The notes: generated by a model not told the origin, from the sequence alone. A stretch of 64,000 nt of DNA from Sandaracinobacteroides sp041675905 (GCA_041675905.1 JBAYSX010000011.1:1-64000), one strand, 5' to 3'; counted from the stretch's first letter, positions 26,552 to 35,496 are shown. A program made the numbers and translations.

Positions 26552-27214
26552 ATGACGATTTCCCCCCTCCGCGCCCTCGTGGTGGCGGCTGCCGCGGGCG
26601 CTTTCGCCGTTCCGGCAACTGCAGCCATCACCTTCGCCCAGTTCAACGAGCAGAACACCATGGCGAGGACCCTGGAATATAAGCAACAGGCAGATCTGTC
26701 CTACACGGTCCTGACCGGCCCGGTCGCCGTGGATCTGACGGCTTTTGCCCTGCATGCGCCTGAAACCGTCGGCGCGACTTTCCAGCTCGACGCCTCGACC
26801 TTCGACACACCCACGAAAATGCCGAACCTGCCCATCGTGGGCCAGAACAGCTTTAACGGAACGCTGAGCCTCGTGGACGGTGGCGTCAACTACCTGACCC
26901 TGAACTTTACGGACGCTGTTTTTATGGCGGTTTTGGGTCAAACGAACGGCAGTTTTTCCTCCCTCGGTCCGGTGACCTTTTCGTCGGATTATTTTGACCT
27001 GAGCCAGGTGTCCGGCATCACATTCTCTCTGGGCTTCACCGGCTTCGACAAGCCATTTGCCCTGGGTCAGGATTTCAAGTCCAACGTCACTGGCACGTTC
27101 GACGCGACCCTGGTGCCCGAACCGGCGAGCTGGATGATGATGATCGCCGGCTTTGGTCTCGTCGGCGTGGGTATTCGCCATCGTCGCAACCGCGTATCCG
27201 TACACGCGTCGTAA
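26552..27214 (+). CDS. PEPxxWA-CTERM sorting domain protein
   Basis: Exported 220-residue protein. A signal peptide (about 1-24, ending PATAA) is followed by a beta-rich, Thr/Ser/Phe-rich mature region without a recognised domain. The sorting tail consists of VPEPASWMMMIAGFGLVGVGI followed by RHRRNR. The tail predicts exosortase/archaeosortase-type processing. It is monocistronic, with an AT-rich upstream region and a terminator hairpin directly after it. Unrelated in its mature part to the PEP-CTERM protein at 9.4 kb. Confidence 0.88.
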   Translation: MTISPLRALVVAAAAGAFAVPATAAITFAQFNEQNTMARTLEYKQQADLSYTVLTGPVAVDLTAFALHAPETVGATFQLDASTFDTPTKMPNLPIVGQNSFNGTLSLVDGGVNYLTLNFTDAVFMAVLGQTNGSFSSLGPVTFSSDYFDLSQVSGITFSLGFTGFDKPFALGQDFKSNVTGTFDATLVPEPASWMMMIAGFGLVGVGIRHRRNRVSVHAS

Positions 27215-27223
27215 GCGAAATAA

Positions 27224-27254
27224 AGTGGTCAGAGCGGCATACGCTCTGGCCACT
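27224..27254. terminator. Bidirectional terminator between the PEP-CTERM gene and flhB
   Basis: Arms 27224-27236 and 27242-27254 pair over 13 positions (one G-T wobble) around a 5-base loop. It lies directly after the PEP-CTERM stop codon and reaches the flhB stop codon on the other strand, so it may end both transcripts, including the long flagellar operon. Confidence 0.75.
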
Positions 27255-28386
27255 AACCCGCCATCATACGGCCATCCGCATCGAAACTGGCGCTTTCAGG
27301 CGCTTCAACTTCCGGCGGTTCCTCTCCATTCATTTCCGCACCCACGCGCAGAACAAAGGCGAGGATCGTGGCTACTGCCATATACAGATCCGGGCGGATC
27401 ATCATTCCAACCTTGCCGGTGAAATAAACCGCCCGCGCGACCGAAGGATAGGATAGTATCGCGATCTGTCGTTCGGCGGCGAGATCACGGATGACTTCCG
27501 CCATCAATCCGCGTCCGCGTGCGACGATAACGGGTGCCGCATCCTGTTCGGGACGGTAACGCAAGGCTACCGCAAAATGGGTGGGATTGGTCAAGACGAC
27601 GGTCGCGTCCGCCATGGCGCCGCGGTTGGCGCGTTTCAGATTCTCCCGCGCCATGCGACGGATCGCATGTTTTACTTCCGGCGAACCTTCCTGTTGCCTG
27701 AACTCGTCTTTCACTTCCTGTTTCGTCATCCGCAGCCGTTTCAGCCACTGGATGAATTGCACGGGCAAATCGCTGCCGGCGATCAGCAATAATCCGCACG
27801 ACAGGATCAGGATGAGCCGGATCGCCAGCGTGCCCATCGTGGACAGGGCCGCATCGAACTGCATGGCGGAAAGGCCGGCGAACACCGGAAGCTGCCCATA
27901 CAGGATCCACGCCGACAGGCCAATCAGCAGCAGCGATTTTCCCAGTGCTTTCACCAATTCGATCAGGCCTTTGGTGCCGAAAATCCGCTTCAGGCCGGCC
28001 AGCGGATTCATCCGGCTGGCCTTGGGTGTCCATAAGGATATGTTGAACCCGAAGCCGCCGGTCAGAACCCGCCCCAGCACTGCGGCCACCATCGCCATTA
28101 CGCCCAGCGCCAGCAAGGGCCCGGCGAGAGGGCGGAGCATGGCGAACAGGGCGTCCGCAGGTTCGAAAACCAGAATGTCGTCGCGCCGGATACTCAGCGA
28201 GGCGATGGCTGCCAGCCGCGTCGCCTCCGCCAGATCGCCGCCATACAACCACAACCACAACGCGCCAGATACGCCCACCAGCGCCGTCGCCAGTTCGCGT
28301 GAGGTGAGCAGATCGCCCTTTTCGCGCGCCTGTTCGCGTCGGCGTTGGGTAGGCGCCTCGGTCTTTTCGCCGCCCTGTTCAGCCAA
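27253..28386 (-). CDS. flhB: Flagellar export gate protein FlhB
   Basis: Export-apparatus membrane protein of 377 residues that sets substrate class. Begins AEQGGEKTEAPTQRRREQAREKG, has four membrane segments, and carries the self-cleaving NPTH motif at about residues 267-270. No ATG fits: the best start is TTG at 28386, preceded by GGAGG inside the end of fliR. The genes therefore overlap by eight bases. It is the last gene of the flagellar operon; unusually long distance from flhA, which is not in the window. Confidence 0.95.
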   Translation of the reverse strand: MAEQGGEKTEAPTQRRREQAREKGDLLTSRELATALVGVSGALWLWLYGGDLAEATRLAAIASLSIRRDDILVFEPADALFAMLRPLAGPLLALGVMAMVAAVLGRVLTGGFGFNISLWTPKASRMNPLAGLKRIFGTKGLIELVKALGKSLLLIGLSAWILYGQLPVFAGLSAMQFDAALSTMGTLAIRLILILSCGLLLIAGSDLPVQFIQWLKRLRMTKQEVKDEFRQQEGSPEVKHAIRRMARENLKRANRGAMADATVVLTNPTHFAVALRYRPEQDAAPVIVARGRGLMAEVIRDLAAERQIAILSYPSVARAVYFTGKVGMMIRPDLYMAVATILAFVLRVGAEMNGEEPPEVEAPESASFDADGRMMAG

Positions 28387-29155
28387 GCAGCACCTCCGCC
28401 GCACGTTCCTGCATTGATATCAGTGCGCCCGACAGGCTTTCGGCCATCCCCGGCAAGGCAAGCGGCAAGCCGACCAGCCCGGCCAGCAGCATCAGTGGAA
28501 ACCCGATGGAAAACAGATTGAGTTGCGGGGCGGACCGCGCCGCCACCGCCAGCGCCAGGTTTACCAGCAGCATGGCCGCACCCAGAGGCAGCGCCGCGAT
28601 AACGCCTGTCGCCAGCGCAAAACTGCCCCATTCGATGATGGCGGCGAGCCGGTCCGGCTCGAACAGCGGCCCGGCCACCGGCATCGCCTGATAGCTTTCA
28701 TAGATCAGCCGCAGCAGGATCAGATGGCCACCCGAAGTCAGGAACAGCGCCCACATCAGCAGCGCGAACAGGCCCGACAGCACCGGTGCGGGCGCGCTGC
28801 CAGGACTTACCATAGTCGCGAAGCCCAGCCCCATGGTTTGCGCCAGCCATTCACCAGCCACCATCGCCACCGCAAAGGCTGCATGCAGCGCCAGTGCTGC
28901 CACCGCGCCGATCAGCAGTTCGCCGCCAATGGCCGCCAGACCCGCAAGGCTCAACAGATCGTCGGGCGGCAGCACGCCGCTGTTGGTTGTCATCACCAGC
29001 CAGCCGACACAGCCGGAAAGCCCGATCCGCACCCGCAGCGGGATTAATTGCCCACCCAGCGCCGGCAGCAGCATCAGCGCCGCACCCGTCCGCAAGGATG
29101 CGAACAGCAGCAACAGCGCCATCCGCTCTGGCTGGAGCGCGATGGCGGCTTCCAT
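28379..29155 (-). CDS. fliR: Flagellar export gate protein FliR
   Basis: Integral membrane protein of 258 residues with about six hydrophobic helices, forming the export gate core with FliP and FliQ. Family features include MALLLLFASLRTGAALMLLPALGG at the N-terminus and the segment LGFATMVSPG. It lies between fliQ and flhB in the standard order. Seven bases separate it from the fliQ stop. Confidence 0.95.
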   Translation of the reverse strand: MEAAIALQPERMALLLLFASLRTGAALMLLPALGGQLIPLRVRIGLSGCVGWLVMTTNSGVLPPDDLLSLAGLAAIGGELLIGAVAALALHAAFAVAMVAGEWLAQTMGLGFATMVSPGSAPAPVLSGLFALLMWALFLTSGGHLILLRLIYESYQAMPVAGPLFEPDRLAAIIEWGSFALATGVIAALPLGAAMLLVNLALAVAARSAPQLNLFSIGFPLMLLAGLVGLPLALPGMAESLSGALISMQERAAEVLLG

Positions 29156-29162
29156 GACCGGA

Positions 29163-29432
29163 TCAGCGCGCCATCTGTGGAATAGCAGCCATCATATCGC
29201 GCGTGAAATCCAGTAACAGCCCTCCGGTAATGCCGCCGAACAGCGCCAGCGCCAGAAACACGCCGATCAATTTGGGCACGAAGGTCAGCGTCATTTCGTT
29301 GATGGATGTCGCCGCCTGAATCAGCCCGATGATCAGCCCGATCAGCAGCGCTGGCAACAAGGCCGGCATCACGGCCAGCGACAAGACCCACAACGCCTGG
29401 CGGGCGGAATCATAGAGGAGGTCATTGCCCAT
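29163..29432 (-). CDS. fliQ: Flagellar export gate protein FliQ
   Basis: Small membrane protein of 89 residues with two hydrophobic helices, part of the FliPQR helical export gate. The conserved block IGLIQAATSINEMTLTFVPKL is present and the length is normal. Three bases from the fliP stop. Confidence 0.96.
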   Translation of the reverse strand: MGNDLLYDSARQALWVLSLAVMPALLPALLIGLIIGLIQAATSINEMTLTFVPKLIGVFLALALFGGITGGLLLDFTRDMMAAIPQMAR

Positions 29433-29435
29433 CGC

Positions 29436-30311
29436 TCAGCCCGCGAAACTTTGGGCGAGCGAGGCCATGATCAGCGCCCAGCCATCCACGGCCACGAACA
29501 GCAGCAATTTGAACGGCAACGCGATCATCACCGGCGACACCATCATCATCCCCAGCGCCATCAGCACCGACGCCACCACCAGATCGATCACCAGAAATGG
29601 CAGAAACAACAGCACACCGATCTGGAAGGCGGTTTTCAGTTCGGAAGTCGCATAGGCCGGCATCAAAACGCGCATCGGCACGTCGGCATTGCTGGCATAA
29701 GGCCCTTCGCCAGCCAGTTCGCTGAACATGCCCAGATCGGCGGTGCGGGTGTTCGCCAGCATGAAACCATGCAATTCATTCCCGGCGCGACCGATTGCCT
29801 GTTCAGCGGGAAGGGTATCCGCCACAAAGGGTTGCAGCGCATGCTGATTGATGCGGTCCAGCGCCGGTTGCATGACGAAAAAGGTCATGAATAGAGCCAG
29901 CCCCACCAGCAACTGGTTTGGCGGCGCCTGTTGCAGACCGATGGCCTGGCGCAGGATCGCCAGCACGATGATGATGCGGACAAAGGCCGTCATCATCAGC
30001 AACACCGACGGCAACAGCGTCAGCAGCGACATCAGCAGCAATACCTGCAAGGACAGGGACAGCGGCTGGCCGGTATCGCCGCCGGCCAGTTCGAGCAGCC
30101 CCCCCAACGCCGTGCGCGGAGCGTCCGCCGCGAAAACCGGCCCTGCGGCGAGCAGCGCCAGCAAGCCACCCAGCAGCATCAGCCAATGTGTCTTTGCGCC
30201 CCGTCGTAGCAGCCAGCGGCCAACCGTGGTTGTCATGGAGCGATGCAGCAAGGGCTTCGTTCGCACCGGTCGCCCGGTGGCGGTCAGGAACGGTTTTTGC
30301 GGGTCATCCAT
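29436..30311 (-). CDS. fliP: Flagellar export gate protein FliP
   Basis: Export gate protein of 291 residues. It has an N-terminal extension (about 50 residues including a signal-like hydrophobic stretch LMLLGGLLALLAAGPVFA). The canonical core follows: LMSLLTLLPSVLLMMTAFVRIIIVLAILRQAIG in parts, PPNQLLVGLALFMTFFVM, and the C-terminal VSPVMIALPFKLLLFVAVDGW. The ATG at 30311 overlaps fliO by eight bases and has AGAAGG upstream. A second ATG 25 codons in would remove the charged leader and leave a typical signal peptide, so the start is not fully settled. Confidence 0.94.
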   Translation of the reverse strand: MDDPQKPFLTATGRPVRTKPLLHRSMTTTVGRWLLRRGAKTHWLMLLGGLLALLAAGPVFAADAPRTALGGLLELAGGDTGQPLSLSLQVLLLMSLLTLLPSVLLMMTAFVRIIIVLAILRQAIGLQQAPPNQLLVGLALFMTFFVMQPALDRINQHALQPFVADTLPAEQAIGRAGNELHGFMLANTRTADLGMFSELAGEGPYASNADVPMRVLMPAYATSELKTAFQIGVLLFLPFLVIDLVVASVLMALGMMMVSPVMIALPFKLLLFVAVDGWALIMASLAQSFAG

Positions 30312-30624
30312 CAACCTTCTCCCCGTCAGTGACCGTCGGGCCGGAATCGGCCAGCAACACCGGCCCTTGCGCGCCAATTCCCAGCAGCAATTGCCGCCCG
30401 CCAAAGCGCACGACGGCAACGCGCGTTCCCGGCGCCAGCATTTTCGTCGAAAGCAGTTCCAGCGGTTCCATCGTCGCCGGGCCGGTGTGGGCCGGTTTCA
30501 GCCCGTCCCGCATGAAGCCGGGCAGCGGCAACCAGCCGCGCTTCACCGCCATCAGCAACAGCGCCGCCAGTCCGCAGACCAGCGGCAGGGTGATGGCGAG
30601 CCGGACCAGAAACTCGGCGAGCAT
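30304..30624 (-). CDS. fliO: Flagellar biosynthesis protein FliO
   Basis: Protein of 106 residues with a single N-terminal membrane helix (about 5-26) and a small cytoplasmic beta domain (LLSTKMLAPGTRVAVVRFGGRQLLLGIG), as in FliO, which assists FliP assembly. Sequence conservation in this family is low, so position between fliN and fliP is a main argument. Five bases separate it from the fliN stop. Confidence 0.87.
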   Translation of the reverse strand: MLAEFLVRLAITLPLVCGLAALLLMAVKRGWLPLPGFMRDGLKPAHTGPATMEPLELLSTKMLAPGTRVAVVRFGGRQLLLGIGAQGPVLLADSGPTVTDGEKVDG

Positions 30625-30629
30625 CGTCC

Positions 30630-31040
30630 TCAGCCCTGCGGGTCGACGAGCGCGGTCAGGCGCACGCCATAACGTTCACCAATCGCCACGACCTCGCCAC
30701 GGGCGAAGCTGCGGCCATTGACGAGGATATCAACCGGCTCCGCCGTCATCCGGTCGAGCGAGAATAGTTCGCCCGGTTCCACAGCGAGCAGATCGCGTAA
30801 CGGCAGTTTGCGCGATCCAACCTCCACTGAAAGCGTGACTTCAATCGCCGATAAATGCGCCGGAACGACGACGCCTGATCCGCGTGCCCAGCCAGGCTGC
30901 TCAGGCGGCGTTGAAGCCGACGCGACGTCATCGCTGACTGGCGATTCCGGGATGGCGAAGTCGATTCCGTCCATGTTCGTTGCATCGACAGAACAGGCTG
31001 CGGTTTTCGGGTCCAGCCCCTTGGGCGGAATTGCGTTCAT
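30630..31040 (-). CDS. fliN: Flagellar motor switch protein FliN
   Basis: C-ring component of 136 residues. The C-terminal SpoA domain is clear: LSVEVGSRKLPLRDLLAVEPGELFSLDR followed by PVDILVNGRSFARGEVVAIGERYGVRLTAL. The N-terminal half is a variable acidic region. Its ATG overlaps the fliM stop (ATGA). Works with FliM and FliG in rotation switching and as docking site for the FliH-FliI complex. Confidence 0.95.
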   Translation of the reverse strand: MNAIPPKGLDPKTAACSVDATNMDGIDFAIPESPVSDDVASASTPPEQPGWARGSGVVVPAHLSAIEVTLSVEVGSRKLPLRDLLAVEPGELFSLDRMTAEPVDILVNGRSFARGEVVAIGERYGVRLTALVDPQG

Positions 31041-31900
31041 CGCCGGTCCTTGCGGTCTGGAGTTTGGGAGGAGGGGGAGGTTGGGGTGCGGGGGAAACCG
31101 TCCACCGGCAGGGTTGCAAAGCGACGGCCGCCAACCATCAGGTCAACGCTGCGCGGCGGGTCGATGGGAATGACGTCGCCAGGGCGCAGCGCCGCCACTT
31201 TGGCCATCGGCATACGGGCATCAGCGAGGCGCATGGCGACCGGCAAATCCAGCATCAGGGCCAGGCCACGAGCCCGGTCCCGCCAGTCAGCCAGTTGTGG
31301 CGGTGTAAGGTTTGCGTCGCGGTCCGTCAGTCGTCCGGGTGTGGAAACCAGCGGCTGCACCTGTATCTGTCCGGCGACGCCGTCGATATCGAGCGCAAAA
31401 ACGAAGGACGGCGTGTCCGTCGGATTATCGTCCCCATCCGGCATCATCGGGCGTGCGGGAGTGGCAAAAATGCCGGTGGCCGGGCAATGGCCGGTAGCTG
31501 CCGCCTGCTGGCATGCGCCGGCGAGCAATCGCGCGAACGCCATCCAGCTGCCACTGGCGGGCGGCAGATCCTCCAGCCTGCAGATGGTGTCTCCGGGGCG
31601 CGCCCCAAATATCCGGTCGAGCAGCGCTGAGCCGCCGTGCCCGTCGATGGTAAAAATCAGCGTGCCGTCCGCCACCGGAAGCCGACCGATAACGAACATC
31701 GGCGAAAGCGCCTCCGGCATCGGATCTTCCCATAACCGCACGGTGATACGTATCCCCGCTACCCGCGACAGTTCCGGGCCGAGCGACGCGCCGAACGCTG
31801 CCGCGCCAAAGCCGAGCGGCGGCGGCGGATCGGGCGGGAGTTCCCCGGTCTCCGGCGCTGGCGGGCGCTTTACCTGGGGCCAGACAAAGGGAGTCACCAC
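31037..31900 (-). CDS. fliM: Divergent, short flagellar motor switch protein FliM
   Basis: Protein of 287 residues in the fliM position. The C-terminal SpoA domain is recognisable (LPVAMRLADARMPMAKVAALRPGDVIPI...VDLMVGGRRFATLPV), and a FTIDGHGGSALLDRIFG block may match the GGXG middle-domain motif. However, the protein begins directly with a proline-rich stretch. It lacks the N-terminal EIDALL-type CheY-binding helix, and family members are usually 320-340 residues. It starts with GTG just after the fliL stop, with a weak ribosome site. Function in the C-ring is inferred mainly from context. Confidence 0.82.
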   Translation of the reverse strand: MVTPFVWPQVKRPPAPETGELPPDPPPPLGFGAAAFGASLGPELSRVAGIRITVRLWEDPMPEALSPMFVIGRLPVADGTLIFTIDGHGGSALLDRIFGARPGDTICRLEDLPPASGSWMAFARLLAGACQQAAATGHCPATGIFATPARPMMPDGDDNPTDTPSFVFALDIDGVAGQIQVQPLVSTPGRLTDRDANLTPPQLADWRDRARGLALMLDLPVAMRLADARMPMAKVAALRPGDVIPIDPPRSVDLMVGGRRFATLPVDGFPRTPTSPSSQTPDRKDRR

Positions 31901-31911
31901 CGCCAGCAGCC

Positions 31912-32451
31912 CTATTGTACGATGAAACTGGTGAGGAAAACGTCGTCGACGCCCGCCAGCCCGCTCTTGCGTTGCAGCAGATCGTTGATGGCGAGGCGCA
32001 TTTCGCGCGCCAGCCCGTCGCGACCGCCGGGTGCGTCAAGGTCGGCTCCGCTGGCATCCGCCAGCACGGACAATACCGCCGCGATGATCGCTATTTTATG
32101 GCGCTCCACCGCTTCCACGACCGGCGCGCCACCATGGGTGGAGATGGCGACTTTCAACTGCACATAGCGACCGCTGTCGCGCAGATTGGCCGTGAATACA
32201 TTGTCGATCTCGACATATTGCAAGGGCGCGACCACCGGCGGTTTTTTCGGCAGCGCGGCGTCCGCAGTGCCGATCGGGGAAACAGAAGCGGGTAGATAGG
32301 GCGGCACGAAAATGGCGGCAGCAATACCCGCAACCGCTCCGCCCGCAACCAGCAACAGCGGTATCAGGATCTTGCCAATACGTCCTTTTTTCGGTGAAAC
32401 GTCGGTCGTTTCCGACGTTGGTAGCCCGGGTGCAAGCGGAGCTTCAGCCAT
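31912..32451 (-). CDS. fliL: Flagellar basal body-associated protein FliL
   Basis: Protein of about 179 residues. A cytoplasmic N-terminal tail, a single membrane helix (about residues 27-50: ILIPLLLVAGGAVAGIAAAIF), then a periplasmic FliL domain with YVEIDNVFTANLRDSGRYVQLKVAIST and a C-terminal VDDVFLTSFIVQ. FliL sits around the stator and supports torque. AAAGGA upstream decides this ATG over one six codons earlier. Confidence 0.93.
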   Translation of the reverse strand: MAEAPLAPGLPTSETTDVSPKKGRIGKILIPLLLVAGGAVAGIAAAIFVPPYLPASVSPIGTADAALPKKPPVVAPLQYVEIDNVFTANLRDSGRYVQLKVAISTHGGAPVVEAVERHKIAIIAAVLSVLADASGADLDAPGGRDGLAREMRLAINDLLQRKSGLAGVDDVFLTSFIVQ

Positions 32452-32483
32452 GGGTCCGTCCTTTGGCACTTGTCAGTTCGTCG

Positions 32484-33734
32484 TCACGCATAGCGATCGA
32501 CCTTTCCTCCGCCCGTTGGCGCGACGCGCGCCGTGGCATCCTGTTCACTGGTGCCCGCCAACAGCACCCGCGCCGCCGAAGCTGCCGCGCCCTGTTGCCG
32601 GTAAGCCCCGCCTTGCTGGCCCTGTGCATCCGCCTGACCGTGCTGCGTGGCGTTCCATGTTTGCGTGGACGATCCGCTGCCGCCCCCGACGCCGCTATCT
32701 GGCCCACGCACGGTGCGCAGTTCCACGCGAATTGCCTCCACTTCGGCGCCAAGGGCGGCGAGGTCCGCTTCCAGGGTGGTGGATTCGGCCCGTAACCGGG
32801 CGGCCGCGTCCGGAGTGGCGGCGGCAAGCGTCACATCCAGTCGCTGGCCTTCACCCGGTTCGATGCTGATATCCGCAACGGAAATTTCGACGGGCATTTG
32901 CACTTCGCCTGTGGGCGTCAGCGGCGCAGCGGCGGCTGGCAGGGGCATTTCCGCTACCTCCGCCAAATGTTCGGGCACGGTGGACGCGATGCTTATGGTT
33001 TCCAGCCGGAATGGACCTTGCTCAACCGGCGCAAGGTTAAACTTTTGTGAAATCGCGATGCCGGGCGCGGGTTGGCGGGGTGTATCGCCCTTTGAACCTT
33101 CCCCGGCATTGGCGTCGGGCGAATCACCCGGAGCCATGGCCATAGCGGGTGTGACGGGCGTTGTGGATGTCGATTGGATCGCCGGCGCGGCAGGGCGGCC
33201 CGGCACAGTTGCGGCGGGCGTGACCAGGGTTTCGGTCGCCTGTATCGTTGCGCCTGGACGAGAAGGAACGGCGGGTGGCGGCGCTGCCGGCGCCGGATGC
33301 TTGCTCGCGCCGGATGACATGGAGAGAGTGGCGGGGACCGGGTCCGCAATGGACGAAGGCTCTGCCGTTGGCGTTTTCATGGGCACAGCCGTCGTCACAG
33401 CGTCTGTCACAGGCGTCGGAGGTATTGCTGCCTCAGGCGAAGGGAACTGCGGGGCTGTAGCTGCCGATGGAAGCGTCACCGTGGAAGGAATCAACGGCGG
33501 GATCAGCGGAAGGGAAACGGCCACCGCCGGCGCTGACTCGATCCGGTCGTCCGGCCCTGAATCAGGTGTCGTCTCCGCAGCAGTATCCAGATCCTGCGTT
33601 GCCGCAGTCAGCATCGCCGAAAATCCTGCGGGATCGACGCCGTCCACTGCCCCATCCGGCGGGACCGGGGCAGGGGATTTCATCCCTGCTGCGCGGGCGG
33701 GCGGCGCGGTCAATAATTGGGCCAGTTCGGGCAT
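32484..33734 (-). CDS. fliK: Flagellar hook-length control protein FliK
   Basis: Protein of 416 residues. A long disordered Pro/Ala/Thr-rich ruler region fills about residues 1-270. A C-terminal FliK domain follows, with GEGQRLDVTLAAATPDAAARLRAESTTLEADLAALGAEVEAIRVELR in parts (the Leu/Glu-rich substrate-switching fold). A Gly/Gln-rich tail ends it. FliK measures hook length and switches export specificity through FlhB, also in this operon. The position between fliJ and fliL is standard. Confidence 0.9.
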   Translation of the reverse strand: MPELAQLLTAPPARAAGMKSPAPVPPDGAVDGVDPAGFSAMLTAATQDLDTAAETTPDSGPDDRIESAPAVAVSLPLIPPLIPSTVTLPSAATAPQFPSPEAAIPPTPVTDAVTTAVPMKTPTAEPSSIADPVPATLSMSSGASKHPAPAAPPPAVPSRPGATIQATETLVTPAATVPGRPAAPAIQSTSTTPVTPAMAMAPGDSPDANAGEGSKGDTPRQPAPGIAISQKFNLAPVEQGPFRLETISIASTVPEHLAEVAEMPLPAAAAPLTPTGEVQMPVEISVADISIEPGEGQRLDVTLAAATPDAAARLRAESTTLEADLAALGAEVEAIRVELRTVRGPDSGVGGGSGSSTQTWNATQHGQADAQGQQGGAYRQQGAAASAARVLLAGTSEQDATARVAPTGGGKVDRYA

Positions 33735-33748
33735 TGCTCCCGTTCCTT

Positions 33749-34171
33749 TCAGATCTTGCGGCGGGATGCGGCGGGGCGACTCTCCGCCTCCCGGGCCAGT
33801 GCATGGCCCGTCATCGCCCGTCTTGCGTCGTCATGCAGATCGGACAGGCGGCGAACCCGCGCCCGGCTGGTTTCCAGCCGCAATTCGGCGGCGCGTCGGT
33901 CGGCATGGGCAGCCGTCAGCCGTTCGCTGGCGACGGTGGCGGCTGGCATCAAAAGGGTGCGCAATTGCGCCGCCGCCGCAAGGCCCGCTACGCCCTGGCG
34001 CGCCGCCACCGGCCCCGCCGTCAGAAGCAGCCCCTCTATCTGCGACAGCCGGTCCGCCGCTTCCGCCGAGCGCGCCACCGCCACGGCGAATTCGCGCGCG
34101 CTGGCGCGGGCGCGATGTTCGCCCATAGCCAGCAACCGGCTGAGGCGTTGTACCCGTTGGCGCCCGCTCAT
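33749..34171 (-). CDS. fliJ: Flagellar export protein FliJ
   Basis: Protein of 140 residues, strongly Ala/Arg/Glu-rich and predicted to be an antiparallel coiled coil, as in FliJ, the stalk of the FliI ATPase ring that links it to the FlhA gate. Sequence conservation is low, so the call depends on length, coiled-coil character and position. Its ATG overlaps the fliI stop by four bases; longer frames overlapping fliI are rejected. Confidence 0.85.
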   Translation of the reverse strand: MSGRQRVQRLSRLLAMGEHRARASAREFAVAVARSAEAADRLSQIEGLLLTAGPVAARQGVAGLAAAAQLRTLLMPAATVASERLTAAHADRRAAELRLETSRARVRRLSDLHDDARRAMTGHALAREAESRPAASRRKI

Positions 34172-35496
34172 TCCTTCCATCCTTCCTGCAAGGCCGCGAT
34201 GCTCGCCTCGAAAGCAGCGATTTCGGCGCGCGGCTGCGCCAGAAACGCCTCCATTCGCGCTTCGCGGGACAGGGCGAGGTCGAGCGCCGGATTCTGCCCC
34301 GGCACATAAGCGCCCATCGCCACCAGATCGCGGTTGGCCTCCAGTTGCGCATAATCGCGGCGCAAATGGGCAGCGGCGGTCACTACCGTGGGGGCGACAC
34401 ACGCCGGCATGGTGCGGCTGAGGCTGCTGGCGATGTCGATGGCCGGGAAACGCCCCCGCCCGGCGATGCCGCGATCGAGCACAATATGTCCATCCAGCAC
34501 CCCGCGCGCCGTATCCACGACCGGGTCGGCGACCACGTCATCGCCATCGGCCAGCACGGTGAGCACCGCCGTGATCGCGCCACCGGTGCGGCGGTCGTTG
34601 CCGGCGCGCTCCACCAGCCGCGAAATCAGCGCCAGCGCCGAGGCCGGATAGCCCTTCATGCCCGCCGGCTCACCCACCGCCAGCCCTGTTTCGCGCTGGG
34701 CGTGAGCCACCCGCGTCAGGCTGTCGAGCAACAGCAGCACATGCTTGCCTTCGTGGCGCAGCGCCTCGGCGATGGCGAAGGCCCGCGCCGCGCCGCGTAC
34801 GCGCAAAGGTGCGGCATGATCCGCCGGAACCGCCACTACATGGGTGCGCGCGCGCGCCTGTTCATCCATATCCCCGACAAAACCGGCAATCTCGCGCCCG
34901 CGCTCGCCGATAAGGCCGACGACCACTGCATCCGCCGCAGCACCGCGCACAAGCTGTTGCATCAGCACGGATTTGCCGACGCCGGACCCGGCGATCAGCC
35001 CGATGCGCTGCCCCTTGCCCAGGGTCAGCAAGGCGTCGATGGCGCGCACACCGGTTGTCAGTGGTTCGGTCACTTCCGAACGGTCGAGCGGGGCAAGGGG
35101 CCGGCCATCCAGCGGCCATCGCAAACCGGATTTGATGGGGCCGGCTCCGTCCAGCGCCGCGCCCATGCCGTCGACGATGCGGCCCAGCAATGCCAGCCCT
35201 GTCGCTATCGTGTCCGCCCGGCCATCCAGCCATGCCCGCGCGCCAGGGGCTACCGCGCCGCGTTCCAGCGCCATCAGCAACAGGCTGGAATCGCGGAAAC
35301 CAACCGCTTCGGCGGGGATGTCTCCACTGCCCGTATCCACGCGCACCAGCGCGCCGACCGCTGCTTTCAACCCTTCGACCGTCAAAAGATTTCCGTCGAA
35401 CGCCATGACCCGGCCCGAACGCTCTGCCTCCGGCGACCAGCGGGAGATGCGGTCACCCAAAAGGGCAGCGCGTTCCTGCACCAGTTCCGCGCTCAT
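34168..35496 (-). CDS. fliI: Flagellum-specific ATPase FliI
   Basis: ATPase of 442 residues related to F1-beta that energises flagellar export. The Walker A motif GSGVGKSVL lies at about 170-178, then LIGERGREI, VLLLLDSLTRVAHAQRE (Walker B) and the ATPase signature PAIDIASSLSRTMP. The start is the ATG overlapping the fliH stop codon (ATGA); the open upstream frame inside fliH is rejected. Next to its regulator fliH and stalk fliJ. Confidence 0.97.
   Translation of the reverse strand: MSAELVQERAALLGDRISRWSPEAERSGRVMAFDGNLLTVEGLKAAVGALVRVDTGSGDIPAEAVGFRDSSLLLMALERGAVAPGARAWLDGRADTIATGLALLGRIVDGMGAALDGAGPIKSGLRWPLDGRPLAPLDRSEVTEPLTTGVRAIDALLTLGKGQRIGLIAGSGVGKSVLMQQLVRGAAADAVVVGLIGERGREIAGFVGDMDEQARARTHVVAVPADHAAPLRVRGAARAFAIAEALRHEGKHVLLLLDSLTRVAHAQRETGLAVGEPAGMKGYPASALALISRLVERAGNDRRTGGAITAVLTVLADGDDVVADPVVDTARGVLDGHIVLDRGIAGRGRFPAIDIASSLSRTMPACVAPTVVTAAAHLRRDYAQLEANRDLVAMGAYVPGQNPALDLALSREARMEAFLAQPRAEIAAFEASIAALQEGWKE

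Noticed and set aside
26194..26661. Minus-strand frame of 155 residues in the AT-rich region
   Set aside because: No domain or ribosome site and it runs into the opposite strand of the PEP-CTERM gene start.
32647..34128. Plus-strand frame of 493 residues, Gly/Ala/Thr-rich like a surface protein
   Set aside because: Antisense to fliK and fliJ; fliK and fliJ have correct order, ribosome sites and overlaps, so this is the mirror of the Pro/Thr-rich ruler.
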